NCBI GenBank assembly: GCA_030740765.1
Contig: JASLWR010000031.1
Span: forward strand, 1 to 33,017
Source of the DNA: Thermoplasmatota archaeon
Lineage (GTDB): Archaea > Thermoplasmatota > Penumbrarchaeia > JASLWR01
Direction: 5' to 3'
DNA length: 33,017 nucleotides
In this document: one piece after another, positions 7,483 through 16,022 of the stretch
How the letters are laid out: each line of letters starts with the position of its first letter
Numbering within the stretch: position 1 is the first letter of the stretch
The notes under the pieces: model-generated
The model's input: the letters and a program-made list of their open reading frames with translations, nothing else
What the model was told of the DNA's origin: nothing
Databases searched by the model: none
Program-made: the position numbers and the translations under genes

Positions 7483-7784
7483 AATATACCTCCTAAATCT
7501 TTGTGTATTGTGTCCTCTGTTAGAAAACTCATACACTATAGACTTTATCCCATTGGTTCGATTACTTTCAATTTCTATGCTCTCTGATGGCCTGTAGAGG
7601 ACGTTCTAGTAATCAGATGAGTAGGAGCAAGGGAAAGGCTGCCCATAACCAACCATAAGTCTAAAATACCCGTATGCATTGCTCCTGGTAGCTAAGAACA
7701 GAAATGTAAAGAATTTATAGGATGAGATGGATGTGTCATCATTGATACCTTTATTATATACCATCATCAAAGGCCTGTGAAAGA
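7483..7784. other. Intergenic region
   Basis: No gene is seen. It contains the ribosome site of the minus-strand small gene at one end and, at the other, a TATA-like TTTATTATATA near 7751-7761 before the membrane-protein gene. Confidence 0.45.
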
Positions 7785-8406
7785 ATGACTCACGTTCATA
7801 CGAAAAAAGGTATAAAGATCATTTTCATCTCGCTCATTGCATTGATTGTGCTTGGTATTATCAGCTCATTTGTATATGAAAATCTTATCAAAAGTATGAT
7901 GACTGGCCGATCCATGGACCGTTTTTCTGAGACTATGGAGACAATCGAAACATCATATGATGTGTTCCATATAATTGCGCTGCTCCTGATGAGCCTGGTA
8001 TTGTACGGAGCCTATTTTATGTATAAAGACAGCTCTAGTTTCAACGAGGCGCATAAACAGAAAACCAAAATCGGCTTAGTTTTTCTAGGTATTTGGATCG
8101 TTTTATCTTTTTTCTACTTTTTAAGAGAGAGTGCTGGCCTGTATATTTTCACCTTCGCGATATCCGGTATCGCATATGCAATAGGAATTTATTTGTTGGT
8201 TATGGAGATCGCACCCAAGTTCCAAAAGAATATGGTATTGGTAGGTATGATATCCATAATTGCGGCAAATATTTTCCAATTGAGTAAATTACTCATTGTT
8301 AGGAGCAGGGGCGTCGAGGGTTCTAGGCAGTATTGGAAGGATATTATTCATTGTTGCATATAATGTGTTCTCACGTCATGGTAAAAGGAGTGAAATGATA
8401 TGGTGA
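7785..8406 (+). pseudogene. Six-helix membrane protein with a frameshift near 8301
   Basis: The uninterrupted frame (to 8363, 192 residues) shows five membrane helices, then an unconvincing tail (EGSRQYWKDIIHCCI). In the next frame the sequence reads on as GAGASRVLGSIGRILFIVAYNVF, a sixth hydrophobic helix followed by SRHGKRSEMIW. Its TGA at 8404-8406 overlaps the start of the next gene by seven bases, as expected in an operon. Dropping one base near 8301 restores a 206-residue protein. The alternatives are a real mutation, a sequence error, or +1 recoding. The family is not recognised. ATG 7785 has only a weak Shine-Dalgarno. Confidence 0.7.
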
Positions 8407-8657
8407 GAAAAAAGGAAAAAACCACTAACAGCAATACTCGAGTGGCTATACCAAAAACTCTTTATTTGAAAATAAAGAATAGGATGGAGGACACGGATTT
8501 TAAATCGGTTTCCGAGTATGTAACTTATGTTCTTACAGAAGTGATCTCCTCTATGGAAGAAGAGGAGAAATCCACCGCAGACGGGGACGGGGTCTTGAAC
8601 GAGGAGGAAGAGGAGATAGTAAAGAACAGACTGAGAGCTCTTGGATATTTGGATTAG
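8400..8657 (+). CDS. Ribbon-helix-helix (CopG/Arc-like) protein
   Basis: The 85-residue protein has a short basic N-terminus, the strand TRVAIPKTLYLKIKNRM, the loop DTDFKSVSEY and the helix VTYVLTEVI. This is the ribbon-helix-helix DNA-binding pattern. An acidic linker leads to a tail ending LRALGYLD, a C-terminal signature that from memory is also common in archaeal sulfatase-family proteins and their neighbours. The Shine-Dalgarno AAGGAG at 8385-8390 supports ATG 8400. It overlaps the frameshifted membrane-protein gene and precedes the sulfatase-like gene by 88 bases, so it may regulate either. DNA binding is inferred from fold only. Confidence 0.78.
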   Translation: MVRKKEKTTNSNTRVAIPKTLYLKIKNRMEDTDFKSVSEYVTYVLTEVISSMEEEEKSTADGDGVLNEEEEEIVKNRLRALGYLD

Positions 8658-8745
8658 CTCGGTCTGTACAAATAATTTCTCTGCGTTCTTACATAAACAT
8701 TAAATTTTTTTATTAAAAATTATAACCTGGGAGAATCCGACAGAT

Positions 8746-9549
8746 ATGTCCGTACAATCCAACGATCTGATGGCCGAAGATTGGGACGTATTGATCATTC
8801 TCGATGCTTGCAGGTATGACTATTTCGCCAGGACCTATCGAGATTTTCTCAGCGGAAAACTTGAAAAACGGAGGTCGCTGGGCAGCAGTACTCCCGAATG
8901 GCGTGTAGAGACCTTCAAGAAATCTTATGAAGACATCGTATACATTTCCGGGAATCCGTATATTAATTCACGATCAAAAGTAAAAGGATTTGCCGGATCG
9001 GATCATTTTTTCAGGGTGATCGATGTTTGGGAATCACATTGGGACGCAATGGCAGGAACGGTACACCCGAAGGATATGAATGAAGTTTCAAAAAAACTAT
9101 TCGGAAAATTTGAGGGAAAAAAATTCATCATTCACTATCTTCAGCCCCATGCCCCCTATCTTTCCAGGAATTTTTCATCTACGGGTTTTCTTAGACCGGA
9201 CCTGAATGAAAATGTCATTCTGGACGGTGTGAAAGGGATAAAAAACAATAAACTTTTTGAGCTACTTCTGATGGATTTCGGCCATGTATTAAAAAAAATT
9301 GGCCTTCTCCGAAATGTCTGGGATGTTCGGGCCGCAATGAATTTACCTCCGTTGACTCCAATGGATGCGTTTCGCAGAGAATACGGCCTTGACGGCCTCA
9401 GGAACGCATATCACGATAATCTGAGAATTGTTCTGGAATATGTCTCAAAATTATGTAATTTTATCCTGAACATCGATGATACGAAAAATATCGTGATATC
9501 ATCCGACCACGGTGAGCTATTACATCTTCCTCGTTCCAGGCTGGAATAA
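8746..9549 (+). pseudogene. Sulfatase/alkaline-phosphatase-superfamily hydrolase, 3' end lost
   Basis: The 267-residue frame matches the archaeal sulfatase-like class: WDVLIILDACRYDYF (metal ligand D20), YISGNPYIN, GTVHPKDMNEV, IIHYLQPHAPY and VISSDHGELL near the end. Members normally continue for a further 30-50 residues, including a YGH metal-binding motif and a VPW-type terminus. Here the frame ends after DHGELL plus an unrelated LHLPRSRLE. In the next frame (9521-9634) another coding-looking tail reads FLVPGWNNDRQFHF and INLIMDKEYQDISAIF. A deletion joining two genes, or a rearrangement, is likely, and loss of the last metal ligand should abolish activity. Expression could start from the AT-rich block at about 8701-8722. 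Confidence 0.65.
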
Positions 9550-9634
9550 TGATCGACAGTTTCATTTTATCAACCTTATCATGGACAAGGAGTACCAGGA
9601 TATTTCTGCTATCTTTTCAAGCCTGGAAGGTTAA
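9521..9634 (+). pseudogene. Possible 3' remnant of another gene fused to the sulfatase
   Basis: The frame beginning at 9521 gives 37 coding-looking residues (YIFLVPGWNNDRQFHF followed by INLIMDKEYQDISA and IFSSLEG) ending in TAA at 9632-9634. It has no start codon or ribosome site. It is read in a different frame from the truncated sulfatase-like gene it overlaps. I do not recognise the parent gene. Confidence 0.3.
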
Positions 9635-9737
9635 TAATATATTGATAATTAAAGGAATGGATAAAAACATGTTCTAACGGGTATTTTATGTTCAAATCCG
9701 GTTTGATTACTTAAATATATTTGAAATCCTCGGTCAC

Positions 9738-9745
9738 ATATAAAT
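9738..9745 (+). promoter_or_regulatory. TATA-like element of pdxT
   Basis: ATATAAAT is centred about 33 bases before GTG 9775. Archaeal spacing places the transcript start near 9768, so the mRNA would be almost leaderless, which fits the absence of a Shine-Dalgarno. Confidence 0.5.
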
Positions 9746-9774
9746 AGAAATGTAATTATTCAAGGCGCAGGAAC

Positions 9775-10392
9775 GTGAGACCCGTGGAACCTAAAAGGAT
9801 AGGGGTTTTTGCCCTGCAGGGAGATGTATCCGAACACATTTCGGCCATGAAGAATGCCGTTCGTTCGCTGGGATATGAATACGAAGTGATTACTATACGA
9901 AATAAAGATGAGCTTGAAAGTGTCAACGCTGCAATCCTTCCCGGCGGTGAAAGCACAACTATCTACCGCCTACTTGTGAATTTTGGATTATACGACCTTT
10001 TAAAAGAGCGTTGTCTGGACACCAAAATGCCGGTTTTCGGTACCTGCGCCGGCATGGTCCTGCTCGCAAAGGAAGGAGACGAGCAGGTCCGAAAGACTGA
10101 AACGCGTTTGATAGGTCTCGTGGATGCAAAGGTTCGGCGAAATGCATTTGGGCGTCAGAAGGGATCCTTCGAAACAGCGGTTGAGATCAAAGGACTAAAT
10201 GAGCCATTTCCGGCGGTCTTTATAAGAGCCCCCGCCTACGAGAAGTCTTGGGGACGAGCGGAGGTCCTATCTACCTTCCGGAATAATATAATAATGGCAA
10301 AACAGCGAAATGTTCTCGTTTCAGCCTTCCACCCTGAACTCACAAATGACATACGAGTCCATGAATTGTTTCTAAAAATGGTTGAAGCGTAG
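9775..10392 (+). CDS. pdxT: Pyridoxal 5'-phosphate synthase glutaminase subunit PdxT
   Basis: The 205-residue protein is a class I glutamine amidotransferase of the PdxT/SNO family: IGVFALQGDVSEH at the N-terminus, ILPGGEST, the nucleophile elbow GTCAGM (C91) and the catalytic FHPELT (H186, E188). It hydrolyses glutamine and delivers ammonia to PdxS, which builds pyridoxal phosphate from ribose 5-phosphate and glyceraldehyde 3-phosphate. Length is typical. The GTG start at 9775 fits a nearly leaderless mRNA; GTG 9784 is an alternative. The synthase subunit pdxS is not in this window. A T-rich tract just after the stop probably terminates transcription. Confidence 0.95.
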   Translation: MRPVEPKRIGVFALQGDVSEHISAMKNAVRSLGYEYEVITIRNKDELESVNAAILPGGESTTIYRLLVNFGLYDLLKERCLDTKMPVFGTCAGMVLLAKEGDEQVRKTETRLIGLVDAKVRRNAFGRQKGSFETAVEIKGLNEPFPAVFIRAPAYEKSWGRAEVLSTFRNNIIMAKQRNVLVSAFHPELTNDIRVHELFLKMVEA

Positions 10393-10515
10393 CATTTTTT
10401 TACCTTCATGAAAAGAAGCCAGGCAAAAAAAATTTTAAACCATGTCCGGTATTTACTTCTGGTGGTCAATACAAAGTTGGATAAATTCAATCAGAAACCT
10501 TGCCGGTGATGGAAA

Positions 10516-11145
10516 ATGAAGATATGCGGATACTGTGGCGCTGAGAATGAGATATCTTATCTATACTGTGTGAACTGCAATAACGACTTGCCGAAACAGG
10601 AAAAGATCGACAAGATGCTCTCCTTGGCGCAAAAACATCTAGATAATGGTGAATTCAGGGCAGCCTATCGGCAATGTGATAAGATTCTGAAATTGAATGT
10701 GGGCTCAGCCGAATCTTGGTTCTTCCGGGCGATAAGTGCAAGGAAACTGCGAATGGCCGAACATGCCAAAGATTGTTTCACCAATGCAGGGGTGGAGTTT
10801 GATCTCGTCACATGCCCTGAATGTCGAGGCAGGAGCCTTTGCGTCCACTGCGGTGACGAAGGAAAATGTTTCATGTGCCGCGGAGTGGGGAACTGCTCTA
10901 TATGCCGCGGAAACGGAACCTGCGATTATTGTGGTGGAGATGCTTCAAACTGCGCTGTGTGCAAGGGTACCGGCCAGTGCCCAAGTTGCAAGGGAAACTC
11001 CGAATGTCCGGAGTGCGGTGGAGCGGGAAGTTGCAAGTACTGCAAGGGAACCCGTGAATGTCATGTTTGTGGTGGTACCCGGAAGGCAGCCGTTGTGAAA
11101 GAGGAGGGTATACCGGCGGAGCTCCGGAAATATCTCAACATATAG
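10516..11145 (+). CDS. Zinc-ribbon/TPR protein with ten CxxC DnaJ-like repeats
   Basis: The 209-residue protein has three parts. Residues 4-22 form a zinc ribbon (CGYC...CVNC). Residues 30-95 contain TPR-like helices (AQKHLDNGEFRAAYRQCDKILKLN). Residues from about 99 to 188 contain ten CxxC motifs, many as CxxCxGxG (CRGVG, CRGNG, CKGTG, CGGAG), like the cysteine-rich region of DnaJ but more than twice as long. DnaJ regions of this type bind zinc and unfolded proteins, so a chaperone or redox scaffold role is a reasonable inference; there is no J domain. The ATG is preceded by GGTGATGG (10505-10512). Confidence 0.82.
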   Translation: MKICGYCGAENEISYLYCVNCNNDLPKQEKIDKMLSLAQKHLDNGEFRAAYRQCDKILKLNVGSAESWFFRAISARKLRMAEHAKDCFTNAGVEFDLVTCPECRGRSLCVHCGDEGKCFMCRGVGNCSICRGNGTCDYCGGDASNCAVCKGTGQCPSCKGNSECPECGGAGSCKYCKGTRECHVCGGTRKAAVVKEEGIPAELRKYLNI

Positions 11146-11150
11146 TCTGA

Positions 11151-11159
11151 TTTTTTTTT
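11151..11159 (+). terminator. Oligo-T terminator after the CxxC-repeat gene
   Basis: Nine T in a row begin shortly after the TAG of the CxxC-repeat gene. Confidence 0.5.
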
Positions 11160-11240
11160 AATACGAAAAGAATGGGTAATTCAAGTCCCTTTATAGATAA
11201 TTATATTAACCCCCGGCGTGTATTCTATTTCAAGGTTATA

Positions 11241-12561
11241 ATGGTACGGGAGAAGTGGAAATCTGAGTTGTTTTATCGCTATCGAGGGCACAGACGCATC
11301 CGGGAAGGGCATCGGAAAGAGGTTTCTGAAGGAATTTCTGGAAGACAAGCTGGACTGCCCGATACTGATGACGCACGAACCAACGAAACAGAGCATTGGC
11401 CGCTTCATAAGACAGAATATTTTGAACAGGACCTTCGATTCTGAGACCGAAGCTTTATTATTTGCCGCCGACCGGAAGAACCACTGCGAGACTGTGATAA
11501 AACCGGCTTTGGAGGCGGGACAAATCGTTATCACCGAGCGATACTTATATTCGTCACTTGCTTATCAGAGCTTCCAGGAATTCCACGACCTGGACTGGAT
11601 ACTAGAGATAAACTCCCAGGCCATTGTACCAGATCTGGTTATATTCGTCTATTCGGACATTGAGGAGTCCATGAATCGTATACGGTCATCTCTACGCGAC
11701 GCCGAGGGGATGTCGGAATATTTTGAGGATGTCGAGTTGCAGAAAAGGATTTTAGCATCATACAGAAAGCTCTTCTGGAAATTCGGCACCAAGGGTGAGA
11801 AGAATAAATTTTTCATGCCCGAACTGATCCGGATCAGGAATGACGGTTCCATGCTGAATTATCAGAAAAAGTTGAAACGACGCATAATCAAATTTTTCAA
11901 GAACAGAGATATTGAGAAAAAAATGTTGAAAAAATTCGCCACGCGAACCACGAAATTCGATCTGTTTCCGGTAAATATCGATTTCGACGACCGCGCTGTT
12001 CTTAAAAAATTTCTGGAGAAAACCCTGGAATTTTCTCTTCGATGGAAACTTCATCCAGAAAAGCTCCCTCGAACCCTTGTCATGGGGAACATGGTCAATC
12101 TCATAAAAACGCTCTCTGAATATGATAAGGTGATACACAAGACTATGAAAAAATTACATTACGAGACGGAGATGAGCGTCGGGTACAGTCTTGAGACATT
12201 CAGAAGGATTATACGCGGCCTGAAGGATGTGGGAATAATCCACTCACCTGACGGGCCGAGAAGGCAGAGGAACAATTACATAATACACATGGACCTCACT
12301 GATACAACGAAGATCGTGAAGGCTGAGGAACTTTACAAGAAGAGACTGCATAGATATATCAAGAAGAGACCCGGCACCAGAAAAATGGTTCTAACCGATT
12401 ACTTTTACCAGCTTTCTGCTTTCTTGAAAGTATACCAATCCCCCATACTCTATGCATTTATCGACGGATACATTGATGATCCCGGTGCGGTGGACACCGA
12501 CGAATATATAGAAGAGTATATTCGCATGAATTTCAACGGCAAGACGAAGACACATGATTGA
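11241..12561 (+). CDS. Thymidylate-kinase-like P-loop protein with winged-helix-like C-terminus; 5' frameshift
   Basis: Read from ATG 11241 with one T removed from the TTTT run at 11271-11274, the product is about 439 residues. It begins MVREKWKSEL then FIAIEGTDASGKG, a Walker A loop (G16-K22). THEPT, a lid region and ITERYLYSSLAYQ are dTMP-kinase hallmarks. Without the correction, the in-frame ATG at 11368 gives 397 residues lacking the P-loop. dTMP kinases are about 200 residues. Here some 230 more follow, including a winged-helix-like stretch (MSVGYSLETFRRIIRGLKDV, then GIIHSPDGPRR). AAGGTT precedes the ATG, and a TATA-like TTTATAG lies at 11190-11196. It may be a nucleotide-sensing regulator rather than a metabolic kinase. 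The domain-boundary call is inference. Confidence 0.75.
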
Positions 12562-12605
12562 ATTATTGGTGTACCAACAATGTATTTACGATTATTGAAA
12601 TAAAA

Positions 12606-13067
12606 TCATTCAACACCCATCATCCGCCATTTTTTCTTTGCGCTTACGTATTCGGGAGCTGCAAATGCATAACGGAATCTATCTGAAAAGGAGAACTTCC
12701 AGGGTTTGCGTGGTAATTTGCTTGCCAGGCACTGGACGAATTTTTTAACTTGTTGTAAATTGTTGAGTGAAAGTGTTTCGATCTCGATAAAATGAACCTC
12801 CGCAGACGGTGTTGGTTTCTCATCGTATATTTTTATGGTAAATTGCACCGGTTCGTTAACGTCGAACCTGAACACGTATGAGAAACTGGGAACCGGAACC
12901 ACAATGATCAATTTGGAATAATTCTTGGTCGATCTATTTCTCTCGAATTTAAAATCCAGTTCATTCAAAACCTCTCGTGTAATTATCGAGAGGTCTTTCG
13001 CCGAGACCCATACTGCCGTTCTAAAGGTCGTTGGGTACTTTTTATTTCCAGAAATTATCTTTTTCAT
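12606..13067 (-). CDS. Hypothetical protein, partner of the PKD/RING-like gene
   Basis: A 153-residue, basic, soluble-looking protein with no signal peptide, membrane helix or motif that I recognise. Its alternating hydrophobic strands (KLIIVVPVPSFSYVFRFD, VQFTIKIYDE) suggest a beta-rich fold. It starts four bases after the stop of the PKD/RING-like membrane protein and in the same direction, so the two are probably cotranscribed and functionally linked. It is convergent with the thymidylate-kinase-like gene. Confidence 0.65.
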   Translation of the reverse strand: MKKIISGNKKYPTTFRTAVWVSAKDLSIITREVLNELDFKFERNRSTKNYSKLIIVVPVPSFSYVFRFDVNEPVQFTIKIYDEKPTPSAEVHFIEIETLSLNNLQQVKKFVQCLASKLPRKPWKFSFSDRFRYAFAAPEYVSAKKKWRMMGVE

Positions 13068-13071
13068 TATA

Positions 13072-14880
13072 CTATTCTCCGCAGTTCGGACATTGGTTGA
13101 GCCCCTGGGAGCAAAGTACGTGCAGGAGCTTGCCGCAGTTCGGACATTTATTTGAATCGGACCCCTTTTTAAGCATCTTTCGGCACTGGATGCATATATT
13201 TGACTTTGGAATTGAACTTATTTCAACCCATTCGACCCGGACCATGGAAATATCATTTAGCGACTTTGAGGAATTTTCACCATGTTCTTTCCGAGTTTGC
13301 CGACCTTCAACTTCCTCAACGGGATTCCCCTCAGCTCCGCTGTCCACATTTAACCAGTTGGTCCTACCTCTTTGGGCTTTTCTGGGCCTTGACCTTCCCA
13401 AATTTCTTTTATTCCTCCTCCGCCTTATATTTACGGATTCCAGGCTGGAACCAGTGTCCCTACCACAGCTCGGACAGTCGGATATGATGCAGTTCGGGTG
13501 AAACAGGGAATCACATCTGCATCGGTACGCGCTGTCGAACGATGTGAAGCTTTTGTTGCAGACCTCACATTTCACCGAATCATCAATCTTTATCTCTCGA
13601 TTGGCCCCCCTGTCCGATATTTTGCTTTTTCGTTTATCTCTTTTGTCATCGAGCAAAGAACCTTCATTATCAGTTCTCTTAGCGATCACCCGGTCTTCCT
13701 CTTTCTCCACTGTTAAGTGCACATTTCGGTGGGTCTTCCGAGCAATAATAATGATCAGTATCCCCATTGTCACGACGAATAAACCAAGAAAAATAAAAAA
13801 TAATATCCATCCCAAATCCGGTTCTTCCGCGTCATCTCTAAGGGACCCATCTACTTTTATATTTACCAGATCCGTGCTGACTGAGCCCTGGTTATCGATA
13901 ACCCTAAGCGTAATATCGTGGTTGCCGGGGGAAAGTGTCAGCTTATCATTTGCGGAATTGGATATCTCACCGTCGATGCTGGATATCCAGCTGAAATGGG
14001 TGAGATTGCCGTCCGGGTCGCTTGAGCCCGCAGCAGAAAAGGGTATCGGGATGCCAGAACTGTATTGTACTTCTTTTCCGTTCGGTTCCGGACTAGTGAT
14101 ATTTGCCACAGGAACGAGATTTTCGAATTCAACCAAGATGGTCCAGCCGTAAGATACGTATTCCACACCGTCTGACACCTTTACAACCAGCGTTTCGACC
14201 CCCTCGCTCTTGGGCTCGAAAATATACATTTTATCGAAAGCCACATTCTTTCCGGAGAGGAACCATTCGTAACTCAATTCCATGTTTTCGGATTTGCTGA
14301 CATTTACGCTAAATGTTATGGGATCCGTCTTACTGATATGGATCGTACCATTCTCGGGCGACACAGAACTTATAATTGGGGGAGTTTTTACCGTCTGTTT
14401 ATTAAAATTTATGGCCAGGCTCTTCAGGACCAGAATACCTGAGGTGACCGAGGAGAATTCGAAAATAACATTTCTATAGTTCCTCTTTGCCTCCGTCAGG
14501 GCTGTTACCAATGGATCACCATTGCTTCCGTAAATGGCCACTTCGCCCTTCAGCTCACCGATGTAGTTCCAGTCGGGGCTCCCCCCGCCTCCCAGGATGT
14601 CCAGGGAAAGCCCAGACGGGTAGGAACCGTTATTTTCCTTACCTTCAATTACTAGGTCGAATTCTTCCACATCCGATTTACTCAAGAGAGTGACGCCGTG
14701 TTCGCTGTTTATAAGATTGTTAGGTTCTGTAAAAGTAATGGTTTGGGGTGGAGTGCCTGTGGTAAATTTATCCACATCTGTCGAGGCGGTAGAGAACATA
14801 CAAGGGAATAAGAACAATAACATAACAGCGGTAGCAAGCATTATTCCGATTATATGGAAACATCGTGTCCCGTGAAGCAT
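13072..14880 (-). CDS. PKD-domain membrane protein with two cytoplasmic RING-like zinc modules
   Basis: The 602-residue protein has a signal peptide (IGIMLATAVMLLFLFPCMF). An ectodomain of about 330 residues ends in PKD-like repeats (FSAAGSSDPDGNLTHFSW, HDITLRVIDNQGSVSTD). One helix (about 361-384) follows, then a basic tail. The tail holds two zinc modules with matching spacing: C438-x2-C441-x12-C454-x-C456-x4-H461-x2-C464-x4-C469-x2-C472, and C563-x2-C566-x12-C579-x2-C582-x4-H587-x2-C590-x6-C597-x2-C600. The eight-ligand C4HC3 order and spacing resemble cross-brace RING-type fingers. Ubiquitin-like ligase activity is unproven; a protein-binding role is the cautious reading. It is the promoter-proximal gene of a two-gene unit. 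Confidence 0.82.
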   Translation of the reverse strand: MLHGTRCFHIIGIMLATAVMLLFLFPCMFSTASTDVDKFTTGTPPQTITFTEPNNLINSEHGVTLLSKSDVEEFDLVIEGKENNGSYPSGLSLDILGGGGSPDWNYIGELKGEVAIYGSNGDPLVTALTEAKRNYRNVIFEFSSVTSGILVLKSLAINFNKQTVKTPPIISSVSPENGTIHISKTDPITFSVNVSKSENMELSYEWFLSGKNVAFDKMYIFEPKSEGVETLVVKVSDGVEYVSYGWTILVEFENLVPVANITSPEPNGKEVQYSSGIPIPFSAAGSSDPDGNLTHFSWISSIDGEISNSANDKLTLSPGNHDITLRVIDNQGSVSTDLVNIKVDGSLRDDAEEPDLGWILFFIFLGLFVVTMGILIIIIARKTHRNVHLTVEKEEDRVIAKRTDNEGSLLDDKRDKRKSKISDRGANREIKIDDSVKCEVCNKSFTSFDSAYRCRCDSLFHPNCIISDCPSCGRDTGSSLESVNIRRRRNKRNLGRSRPRKAQRGRTNWLNVDSGAEGNPVEEVEGRQTRKEHGENSSKSLNDISMVRVEWVEISSIPKSNICIQCRKMLKKGSDSNKCPNCGKLLHVLCSQGLNQCPNCGE

Positions 14881-14964
14881 AACACTACCTCTTTATTCAA
14901 TTTGCCGAACTCCGTAATAACATTCCATGAGATTCTGCAATATCAATTTTATTTTAAAACGATA

Positions 14965-15852
14965 TTACAGTATCATCACTTCTTTCCAGCTCAGTTTTCT
15001 GTTCTCGTATACAAGAAATGGCCCGGAATCCGTCACTAGAGATGAAGGGGGTATCTTCACGTTATCCGGGATCATCACACCGGGCAGAACCACTGAATCG
15101 GCTCCAACGATTGACTTTTCGCCAACTACGATCTTCCCTTTTTCCAATACGTACCCGGCTTCGTCAACGAATGAATGGGTCAACAGCAGGCAGTCCCGGT
15201 CTATGAAAGCCTTGTCCTTTATGGTGACCTCCCGCGGGAAGACGCTGTCCAGTACGGCAGAGTAATGGACGGTGGCGCTTTTCGAAACATTGCAATAGAT
15301 GGACGCAAGTCTCCTTTTCGAGATTTCATTCTTGCACCCGAGAGCAATGGTATTGATTAAAAAGTGCTGTGGCATCAATGAAAGCATCCAGCCCATACCG
15401 TACATTTTGATCTCGGCTTCCCAGTCCCAAACCGGGTATCCATCGAACCTCACTTTCTCGATGTCCCTCTTGGAATCTCTGGGAGTGAAATCCCTCTTGC
15501 GGATCTTGTTGCTCCCTGTCACGAAGGACCGGTCCGGTATCTCACCGGTCACCCTGGCGTTTGCAGCAACAAAACATTCTTTACCAATTACTGCATCTGT
15601 CACTTCGGCCTTTGCACAAATGACCGATTCATCGCCAATGGTGGAATCGGTAATAATCGTTCCCATACCCACGCCGCAGTGGTTTCCCACGATGGAATTG
15701 TATATCCTGCCCCCTGGCCATGGTATGGTTCCAAATCCGATCTTGGACGGGCTGAACAGTTTGAGGAAGAGCCATCTCATGCGCGGTTCCGGTATTGTGT
15801 CGGAACTGATAATGTTTATAAAATGCTGGTATTGGGTCCTTGGCACAAGCAT
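14965..15852 (-). CDS. Left-handed beta-helix (hexapeptide-repeat) transferase-like protein
   Basis: The 295-residue protein has two hexapeptide-repeat blocks. Residues about 50-115 read IVGNHCGVGMGTIITDSTIGD... and residues about 195-275 read VSKSATVHYSAVLDS...IVVGEKSIVGADSVVLPGV. The second resembles the acyl-CoA-binding side of the galactoside/serine acetyltransferase superfamily and includes a conserved-looking H in LLLTHSFVDEAG. The insert between the blocks (WDWEAEIKMYGMGWML) is unusual. It probably acylates a sugar or polar small molecule, substrate unknown. Shine-Dalgarno GGTGG lies just before ATG 15852, and a TATA-like AT block lies on the minus strand at about 15869-15882. Confidence 0.72.
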   Translation of the reverse strand: MLVPRTQYQHFINIISSDTIPEPRMRWLFLKLFSPSKIGFGTIPWPGGRIYNSIVGNHCGVGMGTIITDSTIGDESVICAKAEVTDAVIGKECFVAANARVTGEIPDRSFVTGSNKIRKRDFTPRDSKRDIEKVRFDGYPVWDWEAEIKMYGMGWMLSLMPQHFLINTIALGCKNEISKRRLASIYCNVSKSATVHYSAVLDSVFPREVTIKDKAFIDRDCLLLTHSFVDEAGYVLEKGKIVVGEKSIVGADSVVLPGVMIPDNVKIPPSSLVTDSGPFLVYENRKLSWKEVMIL

Positions 15853-16022
15853 CCACCAATCTTTTCAGTGATTATTTATTATAGAGGAGGCGCTAAACTC
15901 GTTATTATATATATATTGTATCGAAAAAAGACCCTAAGGTAGTGTCCAGTTACAGTGTTTTAGATTAAAGGAACGGTGACGGTCGCATTATATTTCACGT
16001 AATCTCCGACATTGGTGCTGAT

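Noticed and set aside
13544-14152. 202-codon plus-strand frame opposite the PKD/RING-like gene
   Set aside because: It is a shadow of the longer, signal- and domain-bearing minus-strand gene.
15299-15871. 190-codon plus-strand frame opposite the beta-helix gene
   Set aside because: Shadow frame; the minus strand shows clear hexapeptide repeats.
15940-16000. GTAGTGTCCAGTTACAGTG looked like an insertion-sequence end
   Set aside because: No matching inverted copy or transposase gene is present in the window.
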